Assembly (NCBI RefSeq): GCF_009882985.1
Contig: NZ_WTUZ01000039.1
Span: 558,001 to 622,000 of the forward strand
Direction: 5' to 3'
DNA from: Paenibacillus silvestris
GTDB taxonomy: Bacteria > Bacillota > Bacilli > Paenibacillales > NBRC-103111
Length of the DNA: 64,000 nt
Position numbers and translations under genes: made by a program. The notes under the pieces were generated by a model. It did not search any database, was not told the origin of the DNA, and saw only the letters and a list, made by a program, of their open reading frames with translations. Shown in pieces: positions 52,460-61,602 of this stretch; position 1 is the stretch's first letter, and each line of letters starts with the position of its first letter.

Positions 52460-53434
52460 ATGAAACGGGTGACTGCACCTAATTCAATAGAAATTGCGCA
52501 ACCGGGTACCCGTGAGCATGCGAAACGCCGTGCAAGCATAACCGGAAGATTGCTGAAAGACAAATGGCTGTACGTGCTATTAGCTCCGGGATTGCTGTAT
52601 TTCATTATTTTCAAATATGTCCCGATGTGGGGCGTGCTGCTTGCTTTTAAAAACTATCAGCCATTCCTTGGCTTTTGGAAAAGCGATTGGGTTGGCTTGG
52701 AGCATTTTCGCGTGTTTTTCACAAACCCTGAATTTTTTATGCTGCTTCGCAACACACTTTTGCTTTCATTTTATAATTTGCTGTTTTTCTTTCCGGCACC
52801 GATCATTCTGGCGCTTCTCTTAAATGAAGTTCGGTTGGCTTTCTTCAAAAGAACGATTCAAACGCTGATTTATGTGCCACATTTTATATCATTAGTTATC
52901 GTGGCGAGCTTGACGTATGTGTTCCTGACAACGCAAGGCGGGATTGTGAATGAGATGCTGGAGCAGTATACGGGTGCCAAGATCGATTTCCTGGCTAGCC
53001 CAGAGTGGTTCCGTCCGATGATCATCGTTCAAACCATTTGGAAGGAATGCGGATTTGGCACAATTATCTTCCTTGCTGCTCTGGCAGGTGTGGATGTTGA
53101 GCAATATGAAGCTGCCATTATGGATGGCGCCAATCGCTTCAGACAAGTGTGGCACATTACACTGCCTTCGATTCGAAGCACGATCATCATTCTCCTTATT
53201 CTTCGGATGGGGGATGTGCTGGACAATGGTTTCGAGCAAATTTTCTTGATGCTGAACCCCTTGAATAGGGAAACAGCGGAAGTTTTCGATACTTATGTGT
53301 ATATGATGGGGATTACGCAAGGCGCTTTCAGTTACAGTACTGCGGTTGGTTTATTCAAAGCCATCGTCGGCGTCATTCTTGTGCTCGGGGCAAACTGGCT
53401 GGCGAAGCGTTTCGGCCAATCCGGCATTTATTAG
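52460..53434 (+). CDS. ABC sugar transporter permease, LplB/YteP type
   Basis: 324 residues from ATG 52460, 7 nt after GGAGGTG. A basic N-terminal tail of about 30 residues, then six transmembrane helices. LYVLLAPGLLYFIIFKYVPM and the EAA loop YEAAIMDGANRFRQVWHITLPSIRS mark the LplB group. It pairs with the permease at 53454. In B. subtilis the YteP-YtcP-YtcQ transporter imports rhamnogalacturonan oligosaccharides, which fits the lyase-like genes downstream. Confidence 0.92.
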   Translation: MKRVTAPNSIEIAQPGTREHAKRRASITGRLLKDKWLYVLLAPGLLYFIIFKYVPMWGVLLAFKNYQPFLGFWKSDWVGLEHFRVFFTNPEFFMLLRNTLLLSFYNLLFFFPAPIILALLLNEVRLAFFKRTIQTLIYVPHFISLVIVASLTYVFLTTQGGIVNEMLEQYTGAKIDFLASPEWFRPMIIVQTIWKECGFGTIIFLAALAGVDVEQYEAAIMDGANRFRQVWHITLPSIRSTIIILLILRMGDVLDNGFEQIFLMLNPLNRETAEVFDTYVYMMGITQGAFSYSTAVGLFKAIVGVILVLGANWLAKRFGQSGIY

Positions 53435-53453
53435 GTGAAGGAGGAGAGGCACA

Positions 53454-54338
53454 TTGAATACAAAATACAGAAGCTTATCAGGGACCATCTTCGACGTAAG
53501 TAATTATATCCTGCTTAGTATTATCGGTATCGTGGCCGTTCTGCCCTTCATCTATGTGGTAGCCGGTTCATTCGCCTCGGATACGGAGCTGACGCAAAGA
53601 GCGGTCTTCCTGATTCCGAAAACGTTCACCTTATCGGCTTACCAATTTATTTTTTCAACGGATACGATTTTGAAAAGTATTTGGGTTTCGCTTTACGTAA
53701 CCATTCTGGGTACGATGGTTAATCTCTTTTTTACCGTAACGATGGCGTATGCCCTGTCCAAAAGAGGGCTTATGGGACGAAATACGGTCTTGAACATGAT
53801 TGTTTTCTCTATGCTCTTCGGTGGCGGTTTAATTCCGACTTATATCGTTATTCGCGAGCTGCATATGATTGATACTTATTGGGCTCTAATGATTCCGGGG
53901 GCAATCAGCGCTTTTAATCTGATCATCGTCAAAAACTTCTTCCAAGAGCTCCCACAAGAGTTGGAGGAAGCGGCCAAAATTGACGGCTGCACAGAGCTTG
54001 GCCTTCTCTGGCGCATTGTTCTTCCTTTATCCATGCCAGTTCTGGCTACATTCACTTTGTTTTATGCGGTTGGCCATTGGAACAACTTTTTCTCCGCCCT
54101 GTTGTATCTCAACGATCCCGCCAAATGGCCGCTTCAGGTCATGCTGAGGCAGATTGTCCTGCTCTCGCAAATGGCGGCAGGCGATATGACCACAGTCGAT
54201 CCGCAATTCGTGAAGCAGCAGGAGCAGTCCATCAAAATGGCGGTTATCGTCGTCGGCACCATTCCTATTTTGCTCGTCTATCCGTTCCTGCAAAAGCATT
54301 TTGCCAAGGGGGTCCTTATTGGATCGGTCAAAGGGTAA
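53454..54338 (+). CDS. ABC sugar transporter permease, YtcP type
   Basis: 294 residues with a TTG start preceded by AAGGAGG. Six transmembrane helices. The EAA loop QELEEAAKIDGCTELGLLWR and the C-terminus YPFLQKHFAKGVLIGSVKG are typical. It is the second permease subunit of the operon, 19 bp after the first. Confidence 0.92.
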   Translation: MNTKYRSLSGTIFDVSNYILLSIIGIVAVLPFIYVVAGSFASDTELTQRAVFLIPKTFTLSAYQFIFSTDTILKSIWVSLYVTILGTMVNLFFTVTMAYALSKRGLMGRNTVLNMIVFSMLFGGGLIPTYIVIRELHMIDTYWALMIPGAISAFNLIIVKNFFQELPQELEEAAKIDGCTELGLLWRIVLPLSMPVLATFTLFYAVGHWNNFFSALLYLNDPAKWPLQVMLRQIVLLSQMAAGDMTTVDPQFVKQQEQSIKMAVIVVGTIPILLVYPFLQKHFAKGVLIGSVKG

Positions 54339-54428
54339 ACGGATTACGATAGTTAATCTTTACAGTTTCTCGGCAATTCAGCTTAGGCCATGCCTGGAGA
54401 CTGCCCATTTTAAAGGAGGAGCGATCAT

Positions 54429-56012
54429 ATGAAAAAGAACTCAAAAAAATGGATTTCCGTCGCAGCAGTCAGTACAGTGGCTATGACAACTATTGTTGGC
54501 TGCAGCAGCGGAGGTAAGGATGCCGCAACTACTCCTTCATCCGCAGCATCAGCTGCACCAGGTGCAGCTACGCCTGCCCAGCAGCAAGCTCCGCTGGATC
54601 TTAACGTCATGCTGCCGATTTTCAAAACAAACTTTCCGAAGGACGACGGTCCGGTTGTGACAGAAATCGAGAAAAAGACCAACACGAACATCCATTTGGA
54701 ATGGGTACCTAACGCATCCTATACGGATAAATTCAACATCACGCTCGCTTCTGGCAAGCTTCCTAGTATCATCTATGTACCTGACGTGAAAAATCCGAGC
54801 TTTGTGAATGCAGCGAAGTCCGGCGCGTTCTGGGAAGTAGGAAAATATTTGAAGGATTTCCCGACGCTAAATCAGGCGAATTCCATCATCATGAACAACT
54901 CTTCTATCGATGGCAAAAACTACGGTGTTTACCGTGGACGTGCGCTTGGCAGAAACGGTATCAACTACCGAAAAGACTGGTTGGAAGCCGTGGGCCTGCA
55001 GCCGCCTAAAACGATTGATGATTTCTATACTATGCTGAAAGCGTTTAAAGAGAAGGATCCGGACAAAAACGGTAAAAATGACACGTACGGTATGGTTATG
55101 GTGAAATGGACCGGTCAGTGGGCAAGCAGCTTTGATATTATGAAGCTGTGGTTCGGCGCTCCGAACAAATGGGGGGTTGTTGACGGCAAGTTGGTGCCTG
55201 AGCATCAAACGCCGGAGTACCTGGAAGCTTTGAAATTCATGAAAAAACTGTATGATGAAAAGCTGATCAACCAGGACTTTGCTGTATTTGATTCGGCAAA
55301 ATGGAACGACCCTGTTGTCAATAACCAAGCCGGCGTCATCATTGACGTTACGGATAATGCTGCTCGTTTGGACGATAAAATCCACCAGACGCTTGCGAAA
55401 GAAGGCAAAGATAAGCCCGATATTCACTATATTGATAACATGATTGGCGTCACAGGCAAATCGGGTCTCAAAGCGCTGCCAACGTCCGGTTTCGCTGGAT
55501 TGCTCGCCATTCCGAAATCGTCGGTGAAAACGGAAGACGATGTGAAACGCGTACTGAAATTCCTGGATCAAATGAACTCGCCGGAGCTTACAACAATGGC
55601 TGGTTATGGCTTGGAAGGCAAGCACTATACCAAAGAAGGCGACGCCGTAGTGCCTAGCAAGGATTCCGCGCTTCTGGAATCCGAAGTTGAAGGCTTGAAC
55701 CAAATGTTGCCGTTCATTCCAGAGGATCGAGGCTTGAAAGTGAAGCAAACACCACTTCGCCTGCAAACGGCCAAAATTCAAAAAGAGGCCGAGCAGTTCA
55801 TCGTGGCTAACCCTGCTGAGCCATTTATCTCCCAAGTTTACTCGCAGAAAGGTCAGCAGCTCGACAATGTTATCAATGATGCACGCATCAAATTCATCGT
55901 TGGGCAAACGGACGAAGCGGGCTTGAAAACCGCGTTTGAAACGTGGAAAAAATCAGGTGGCGATGATTTGGTGAAAGAAATGAACGAGCTTTATGCAGCT
56001 GTGAAGAAGTAA
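54429..56012 (+). CDS. Oligosaccharide-binding lipoprotein, YtcQ/LplA type
   Basis: 527 residues, start after AAAGGAGGAGCG. Lipobox IVGC with Cys25 and an Ala/Ser/Pro linker to about residue 60. Binding domain with VVTEIEKKTNTNIHLEWVP, NYGVYRGRALGRNGINYRKDW and a DPDKNGKNDTYG loop that resembles a calcium-binding site. It is related to the binding protein at 43727. It ends the operon before a strong terminator. Confidence 0.92.
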   Translation: MKKNSKKWISVAAVSTVAMTTIVGCSSGGKDAATTPSSAASAAPGAATPAQQQAPLDLNVMLPIFKTNFPKDDGPVVTEIEKKTNTNIHLEWVPNASYTDKFNITLASGKLPSIIYVPDVKNPSFVNAAKSGAFWEVGKYLKDFPTLNQANSIIMNNSSIDGKNYGVYRGRALGRNGINYRKDWLEAVGLQPPKTIDDFYTMLKAFKEKDPDKNGKNDTYGMVMVKWTGQWASSFDIMKLWFGAPNKWGVVDGKLVPEHQTPEYLEALKFMKKLYDEKLINQDFAVFDSAKWNDPVVNNQAGVIIDVTDNAARLDDKIHQTLAKEGKDKPDIHYIDNMIGVTGKSGLKALPTSGFAGLLAIPKSSVKTEDDVKRVLKFLDQMNSPELTTMAGYGLEGKHYTKEGDAVVPSKDSALLESEVEGLNQMLPFIPEDRGLKVKQTPLRLQTAKIQKEAEQFIVANPAEPFISQVYSQKGQQLDNVINDARIKFIVGQTDEAGLKTAFETWKKSGGDDLVKEMNELYAAVKK

Positions 56013-56042
56013 TGGCTGAATAAGTCCAGCAATAGTTGGCCC

Positions 56043-56080
56043 AGGCACTCAGGATCCGTAGCGGATCTTGGGTGCCTTTT
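56043..56080 (+). terminator. Terminator after the binding-protein gene
   Basis: 16-bp stem AGGCACTCAGGATCCG with CGGATCTTGGGTGCCT (two wobbles), 3-nt loop and T-run, 31 bp after the stop. Confidence 0.88.
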
Positions 56081-56121
56081 GTGCTAGTTGCCTCCATCTC
56101 GGTAGGTTACCGCAGGTTAGC

Positions 56122-56304
56122 GGAACTACAGGGCGCTATTCCGCCAAAAATGGCGATTGGCGGGATTAGAGGGAACTAGGGTCCGCTATTTCGCGACGCG
56201 GGGCTGATATTTGGCCGATGGAGGCGAAATAAGACCCTGTAGTTCCCAACCCACCCCTGAAACCGTGCTTTTCACCAAAATAGGGGAATGGAGTTCCCTT
56301 ATTT
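56122..56304. repeat. Modular intergenic repeat, family B, copy 3
   Basis: 183 bp, same order as at 34572: GGAACTACAGGGCGCTATTC, GGGAACTAGGGTCCGCTATT, inverted AAATAAGACCCTGTAGTTCC, then GGGAATGGAGTTCCCTTATT. The remaining 56305-56463 shows nothing recognisable apart from the start of the next gene. Confidence 0.75.
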
Positions 56305-56463
56305 GCGATAGGGTCTTAACTGCACCAGGGGATCCCTCCAAAAAGTCGGAAAAGTAGGGGAAATACACTGAAATTTAACTTCCCATCGCCAACTTTCCGT
56401 AATATGCTCAAGGTTATAGTGTCAATCGCTGGAAGCTAAACTTAAGAATGGGTTGGTGAAAAC

Positions 56464-58806
56464 ATGCGCTTAAGCACCGTTAAAGCAAGATTCGGTAACA
56501 GGCAGGGCCGGACGGACGGCGGCAAAGGCCGCTTTTTTAGAAAAAGCCTGATCATGATTTTTATCGTCTCCGGCATCCCGGGACTCATTATGGGTGCGCT
56601 GGTGTATTGGATAGCCGGCGGGCGAGTCGAGAGCGAGCTGCTGCAGCTGCATTACGGGCAGATCGAGCAGCGTTCCCAGAACATTGACGATCAATTGAGC
56701 AATCTTGAGCTGCTGCTGTCACACTGGGCATTTGACAATAAATTCGATTACAGCCTGAATGGTTTCGATTTCGTGAGAAATTTCGAAAGAACGCAGGATA
56801 TTACGAGAACGCTAATTGCTATGCAGGGCTCCAATGCGCTGGTGAAGAAGGCCGAGCTGTATGTCGGCGGTTCGAGTACCGTCCTTTTTAATCCTGAATA
56901 TACCGTGCTGGATAACAAGACGACATCTGGCATGTACGATAAGCTGATTCATGGCAAAAATGTAACCTACTGGACGCAGTGGTCCTTTGATGCGGCGCAT
57001 CCGAATACGAAGGATCTGACGCTAATTCATCATATTCCTGGTGGGAGCCTGCATCCTTTTGGCGTCTTAGTCTTTAGGTTTGACAACGATAAAATCGCGA
57101 ACATGTTGAAAACGATGACACCGTACGATGAAGGCGAAACTTTCGTGTTGCAAAATGCGGGTGAGCTTTATGTCTCATCTGCCGGAAGCGCTTCCAATTC
57201 ACCTTTCGTCACGGCTTTACGGGAGAAAATCGCATCCCTGGGCGCCCCCAAAGGCTCCTTCTTCTTAGATTATCAAGGGAAGACCTATACGGTTTCCTAT
57301 GGCAGCTTATCCCGAATTGCCGACGATTGGACTTACGTATCCGCTTCTCCAATCACAAGCATCATCTCGCCTGTGGTGTTTATTTCCAAGGTGATCATCA
57401 CGGTAAGTTTGATCGCTTTGCTGCTCGCTGCTCTGCTTTCTTGGCTGGCTTCGCGGAGCATTTATTTGCCCGTCAAACGACTCGTCACGCTGCTAGGCGG
57501 TCACGCGAATTGGGCCGGTCGAGTAGACGAATTCACCGTGATCGAAAAGCAGTGGCGAGACCTGCACACGGAAAGTCTTGAGCTGAATACCAAGCTAAAG
57601 GAGCAGCTGCCGCATGTGAAAGACAGCTTTCTGCACCAATTGCTGCAGGGCTACCTGAACGAGTACTCAGAGGAAGACTTGCTCAGCCGTATGGAGCGGT
57701 TTAAGTGGGATGTGAGGCATCGCCACTATACGGTGCTGTATGTCCAGTTAGTCGGCATGACGAATTTGGATGGGACGTTCCGCCATGGCGATGAGGGGCT
57801 TGTGACCTTTGCGGCGGTCAACATGATCAAGGAGCTGGCGGCCCAACATTTCGAGCAATGCGATACGCTCAATTTCCATGACCTTACGGCAGGTCTGCTG
57901 CTTATTACACCTGAGAATCAATCTGTCGTGGATGACTTTGAGATTTTCAGTGAAGAGTTGACACAGTACATTAATCGCATTCTGAAAATGCACGTCACTA
58001 TCGCGATCAGCCGCCCAGTGACGCATATTTCGGATGTTCCGCTGGCTTTTGACAGAACGAAACAGGCAGTCAGCTACCGTAATTTTGAAAATGTCAATCA
58101 AATTATCGATATGGAGAAGGATCATCTGAATGGCGATGACGCGTCGGAGCCTCAATATCCATTTGCGCTGGAGCGGGAGCTGATTCAGGCGCTTCGTACT
58201 GGCCGGGAAGAGGAGGCGCATGACATGCTGGCATCGTTCCTTGACGCATTATCTGGCAAAGGAGCAAAGGAGATCGACGTGCAGCAAGGCATGCTGCATT
58301 TGCTCGGCAACGTTCAGCACGCGATTATGGTTTCCGGGATTAACCCGAACCGGCTGTTCAAAGGGGCAAATTTGTACGAGCAGCTTTCCCAAATCAGAGA
58401 GCCTCGGAGAATCCTGGAGTGGTTCAAGATCAAGGTCCTCGCCCCATTTCAGCAGGAGCTGTCAGGCCGCTCTGATGCACAGGTCAAGCGTATGATCGAG
58501 CAAGCGATGATTTATTTGCAGCAAAATTACAGGAAAGATATTTCGCTTGATAATTGTGCGGATCATACCGGCACCAATCCGTTTTTCCTGAGTAAGACGT
58601 TCAAACAGGTGACCGGGAAAAACTTTATCGATTATTTAACAGAACTGCGAATGGACAAAGCCAAGGAATTGCTGCGCGAGTCAGAGATTAAAATTTGCGA
58701 TGTTGCCGATCAGGTCGGCTATCAGCACAGTTATTTTAACCGTATTTTTAAAAAGCTGGAAGGCATGACGCCCACCCGTTATCGGGAGCTCAGCCGGAGT
58801 ACATGA
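56464..58806 (+). CDS. Membrane-bound AraC-family regulator with extracellular sensor domain
   Basis: 780 residues. Basic N-terminus, transmembrane helix (about 28-50), an extracellular dCache-like sensor (about 55-295), second transmembrane helix (about 300-330), a cytoplasmic linker, and a C-terminal AraC domain: LDNCADHTGTNPFFLSKTF and ICDVADQVGYQHSYFNRIFKK. This single-protein sensor/regulator design is common in Paenibacillus sugar loci. It lies directly upstream of the lyase-like genes. A 19-bp-spaced direct repeat GTCTCATT at 58874/58893 is a likely target. Confidence 0.92.
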   Translation: MRLSTVKARFGNRQGRTDGGKGRFFRKSLIMIFIVSGIPGLIMGALVYWIAGGRVESELLQLHYGQIEQRSQNIDDQLSNLELLLSHWAFDNKFDYSLNGFDFVRNFERTQDITRTLIAMQGSNALVKKAELYVGGSSTVLFNPEYTVLDNKTTSGMYDKLIHGKNVTYWTQWSFDAAHPNTKDLTLIHHIPGGSLHPFGVLVFRFDNDKIANMLKTMTPYDEGETFVLQNAGELYVSSAGSASNSPFVTALREKIASLGAPKGSFFLDYQGKTYTVSYGSLSRIADDWTYVSASPITSIISPVVFISKVIITVSLIALLLAALLSWLASRSIYLPVKRLVTLLGGHANWAGRVDEFTVIEKQWRDLHTESLELNTKLKEQLPHVKDSFLHQLLQGYLNEYSEEDLLSRMERFKWDVRHRHYTVLYVQLVGMTNLDGTFRHGDEGLVTFAAVNMIKELAAQHFEQCDTLNFHDLTAGLLLITPENQSVVDDFEIFSEELTQYINRILKMHVTIAISRPVTHISDVPLAFDRTKQAVSYRNFENVNQIIDMEKDHLNGDDASEPQYPFALERELIQALRTGREEEAHDMLASFLDALSGKGAKEIDVQQGMLHLLGNVQHAIMVSGINPNRLFKGANLYEQLSQIREPRRILEWFKIKVLAPFQQELSGRSDAQVKRMIEQAMIYLQQNYRKDISLDNCADHTGTNPFFLSKTFKQVTGKNFIDYLTELRMDKAKELLRESEIKICDVADQVGYQHSYFNRIFKKLEGMTPTRYRELSRST

Positions 58807-58873
58807 ACGCGTGAACAATAATGTTTTAATGGCATAAAAAAGTGCAAACCGCCCCAGTAGCCCGGGCAATAAT

Positions 58874-58910
58874 GTCTCATTGTAGGCAAGAGGTCTCATT
58901 TTTACAATGA
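58874..58910 (+). promoter_or_regulatory. AraC-type direct repeat and promoter element before the lyase gene
   Basis: GTCTCATT occurs at 58874-58881 and 58893-58900 (19-bp period, about two helical turns). TCATTGTA (58877-58884) and TACAATGA (58903-58910) form an overlapping inverted repeat, and TACAAT (58903-58908) could be the -10. No consensus -35, as expected for an activated promoter. Confidence 0.55.
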
Positions 58911-58933
58911 AGTTATGAGGGGAAGGGAGATGC

Positions 58934-61522
58934 ATGCATGTGGCAACGGAAACGAAAGTGAAGCTGAGCAGGTTAACCAAAGATAAAGTGGCGTCTATGC
59001 CTGTAGGCATGACTTGGGGAATACCGTGGAGGGAAGGCGAACTGCGCAGGGAGGAATCGCTGCTTCTAGCACAAGCAGATGGCGAGGGAGCCATACCGCT
59101 GCAAAGCTGGCCGACGGCTTATTGGCCGGATGGCAGTGTGAAGTGGTCTGCCCATGCGGCGGCAGTTCCCCACCAGGCAACGGACAGTTTCGTCATTAAA
59201 AAAGGAAGAGGACCTATCCCTGACAAACGTGTCATAGTTCGTGAAACTGACGATACGATTACGCTGGATACAGGTGTGATGCTCTGCACGCTGGGCAAGC
59301 AGGGCGCTCATTGGCTCCGAAGCATCGTCCGCCAAGGGGCGGAAGTGTGCAGTGGAGGCCATTTGATCTGCCTGAAGGAGTCTCGCTCCGAGGTATCCGG
59401 GACTCGGACGGTGAAGGAAGAGCCATTCGAAAGCCGTGTTCATCAGGCCGTCGTGGAGCAGAACGGGCCAATCCGCGCGGTGGTGAAGCTCAGCGGAAGG
59501 CACCGTGCGGTTCATGGCTCGCGGGAATGGCTACCTTTTACAATGCGGCTGTATGTCTATGCGGGGCTGGAATCGATTCGGCTTGTGCATACGTTCCATT
59601 ATGATGGCAACCCGAACGAGGATTTTATCAAAGGGCTTGGCATCCGTTTTGCGGTGCCGATGCGTGGCAGCCACTATAATCGGCATGTTCGGTTTGCCGG
59701 GGATAGCGGGTATTTCAGTGAATCGCCGAAAACGCTGCACACACGGCGTACAAAGGGGAAATACCGTGACCTGTTTGAACGCCAGACGTTAGGCGAAACG
59801 GTTGACTTCGATCCGCAGGAGGACGGCTATTTCTTAAGCCTATTGGATGATTCGGCAACGTGGGACAGCTTTAAGCTCGTTCAGGATTCATCCGATCACT
59901 ACCGGATCTGGAAGCAAACGAAGGCCGTATGCAGCTGGGTGAAAGTGACGGATGGACAACGGGCAGGCGGGCTTAGCTATGTTGGCGGGGAAGGCGGCGG
60001 CTTGGCTGCAGGGCTGCGCCATTTCTGGGAAAAGCATCCGTCAGGTTTTGATGTGCAAGGTATGGCAGAGGCAGAAGCCACGTTGACGGTATGGCTGTGG
60101 TCGCCGGACAGCACGCCAATGGATCTTCGCCATTACGATACGGAAACACATGTGGAGTCATCCTATGAAGGTGCGGACGAGCTTCGCGCCACGCCGTATG
60201 GCATCGCGAACACGAGCGAGATGGCGTTATGGTGTTTGGCAGCGACACCTGGCCCTGAGCTGCTGGACAGCTTGCTTGCCGAGATGCAAGATCCGTCTTT
60301 GCTTGTTTGTGAACCGGCGTATTATCATGCTGCGCGCGCTTTTGGTTATTGGAGCCTTGCTGATCGGAGCAGCTTGGCGAAAGCATCGCTGGAGCAACGG
60401 CTGGACGGCATTATTGCGTTTTACCAGGACGAGGTGGAACAGCGCAAATGGTACGGGTTCTGGGACTATGGTGATTACATGCATAGTTATGATCCCGTTA
60501 GACATGTGTGGAACTACGATCTTGGCGGATGTGCTTGGCAAAATACAGAGCTGGCGCCAAATATGTGGCTGTGGATCATGTTTCTGCGCTCAGGCAGGAG
60601 GGATATTTTCCGCATGGCGGAGGCGATGACTCGGCACACGAGCGAAGTCGATGTGTACCATTTCGGCGAATATGCCGGACTTGGTTCAAGGCATAATGTG
60701 GTGCATTGGGGCTGCGGCTGCAAGGAAGCTCGCATTGCCATGGCAGGCCTTCATCGCTACTACTATTATTTGACGGCTGACGAGCGGATCGGCGATGTGA
60801 TGGATGAAGTGAGGGATTCGGACTTCACGACTGTGAATTTGGACCCGATGCGAGCCTACTTTCCGAAGGATGAGCACCCGACTCATATCCGTGTAGGCCC
60901 GGATTGGGCGGCCTTCAGCTCCAACTGGATGACCCGTTGGGAACGTTATGAGGATACATTTTACAGGGACAAAATGATGGTAGGGATCGAATGCATCAAA
61001 GAAGCAAACTACGGACTGATCTCCGGGCCTACTTATGGGTATGATCCGAAAACAGGTGTGCTAACGCCGCTTGGTGATGATAACTATGACCGTCATTTGG
61101 CCATTTGTATGGGTGGCCCACAAGTATGGTTCGAACTCGCCGGCATGCTGAAGGATCCGAAGTGGGAAGAAATGCTAGTCGATTTCGGTGTTTATTATAA
61201 CAAATCGCAAGAAGAGAAGGACCTGCTGACGAAAGGGGCGATTAGCACCAAGCACTTCGGGCACCCTGTGCTGAGTGCGGCAATCGTGGCTTTTGGCGCG
61301 TACTACAAGCAAGATCAAGAAACAGCACGTGCATGCTGGTCCATTCTTTTGGGCAACGCATTCGCCCGTGTCGATTTGAAAGTAGATGCATCGCATGTCA
61401 CGCATGTGAACGACCTCAAGGAGATCGATTGGATGAATACGAATGAGGCGGCGCAATGGTCACTCAACACCATTATCGCTTTGGAGTTCATTCCGGATAC
61501 GTTGCCGGAGGAGCAGCGCTGA
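58934..61522 (+). CDS. Exo-rhamnogalacturonan-lyase-like protein (PcRGLX / PL26 type)
   Basis: 862 residues, no signal peptide, so probably cytoplasmic. The N-terminal domain begins with PVGMTWGIPWREGELRREES and YWPDGSVKWSAHAA, the pattern of the RIFT-barrel module in PcRGLX-like exo-rhamnogalacturonan lyases. The central and C-terminal part is rich in Trp/Tyr/His (KWYGFWDYGDYMHSYDP, HFGEYAGLGSRHNVVHWGCG) and fits an (alpha/alpha) toroid catalytic domain. It would cleave imported rhamnogalacturonan I fragments. Assignment comes from pattern memory and context with a YteP/YtcP-like transporter. Confidence 0.72.
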   Translation: MHVATETKVKLSRLTKDKVASMPVGMTWGIPWREGELRREESLLLAQADGEGAIPLQSWPTAYWPDGSVKWSAHAAAVPHQATDSFVIKKGRGPIPDKRVIVRETDDTITLDTGVMLCTLGKQGAHWLRSIVRQGAEVCSGGHLICLKESRSEVSGTRTVKEEPFESRVHQAVVEQNGPIRAVVKLSGRHRAVHGSREWLPFTMRLYVYAGLESIRLVHTFHYDGNPNEDFIKGLGIRFAVPMRGSHYNRHVRFAGDSGYFSESPKTLHTRRTKGKYRDLFERQTLGETVDFDPQEDGYFLSLLDDSATWDSFKLVQDSSDHYRIWKQTKAVCSWVKVTDGQRAGGLSYVGGEGGGLAAGLRHFWEKHPSGFDVQGMAEAEATLTVWLWSPDSTPMDLRHYDTETHVESSYEGADELRATPYGIANTSEMALWCLAATPGPELLDSLLAEMQDPSLLVCEPAYYHAARAFGYWSLADRSSLAKASLEQRLDGIIAFYQDEVEQRKWYGFWDYGDYMHSYDPVRHVWNYDLGGCAWQNTELAPNMWLWIMFLRSGRRDIFRMAEAMTRHTSEVDVYHFGEYAGLGSRHNVVHWGCGCKEARIAMAGLHRYYYYLTADERIGDVMDEVRDSDFTTVNLDPMRAYFPKDEHPTHIRVGPDWAAFSSNWMTRWERYEDTFYRDKMMVGIECIKEANYGLISGPTYGYDPKTGVLTPLGDDNYDRHLAICMGGPQVWFELAGMLKDPKWEEMLVDFGVYYNKSQEEKDLLTKGAISTKHFGHPVLSAAIVAFGAYYKQDQETARACWSILLGNAFARVDLKVDASHVTHVNDLKEIDWMNTNEAAQWSLNTIIALEFIPDTLPEEQR

Positions 61523-61584
61523 TGGAGGGAATGCCGAATGGAATACGGGAATATGCAAGTCTTTGCACCTTGCTAAAGAGTTAA
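61522..61584 (+). CDS. Possible 20-residue coupled peptide
   Basis: The stop of the lyase-like gene overlaps an ATG as TGATG (61520-61524). That ATG opens a 20-codon frame ending at 61584. The frame contains a second ATG (61531) preceded by GGAGGGA. This may only be a chance frame that keeps ribosomes moving toward the next gene at 61603. Confidence 0.2.
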   Translation: MEGMPNGIREYASLCTLLKS

Positions 61585-61602
61585 CATACGGAGGGATATT
61601 GG

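Noticed and set aside
54867-55907. 346-codon frame on the - strand inside the binding-protein gene
   Set aside because: It is the complement of a well-supported binding protein. It has no start signal and no known domain.
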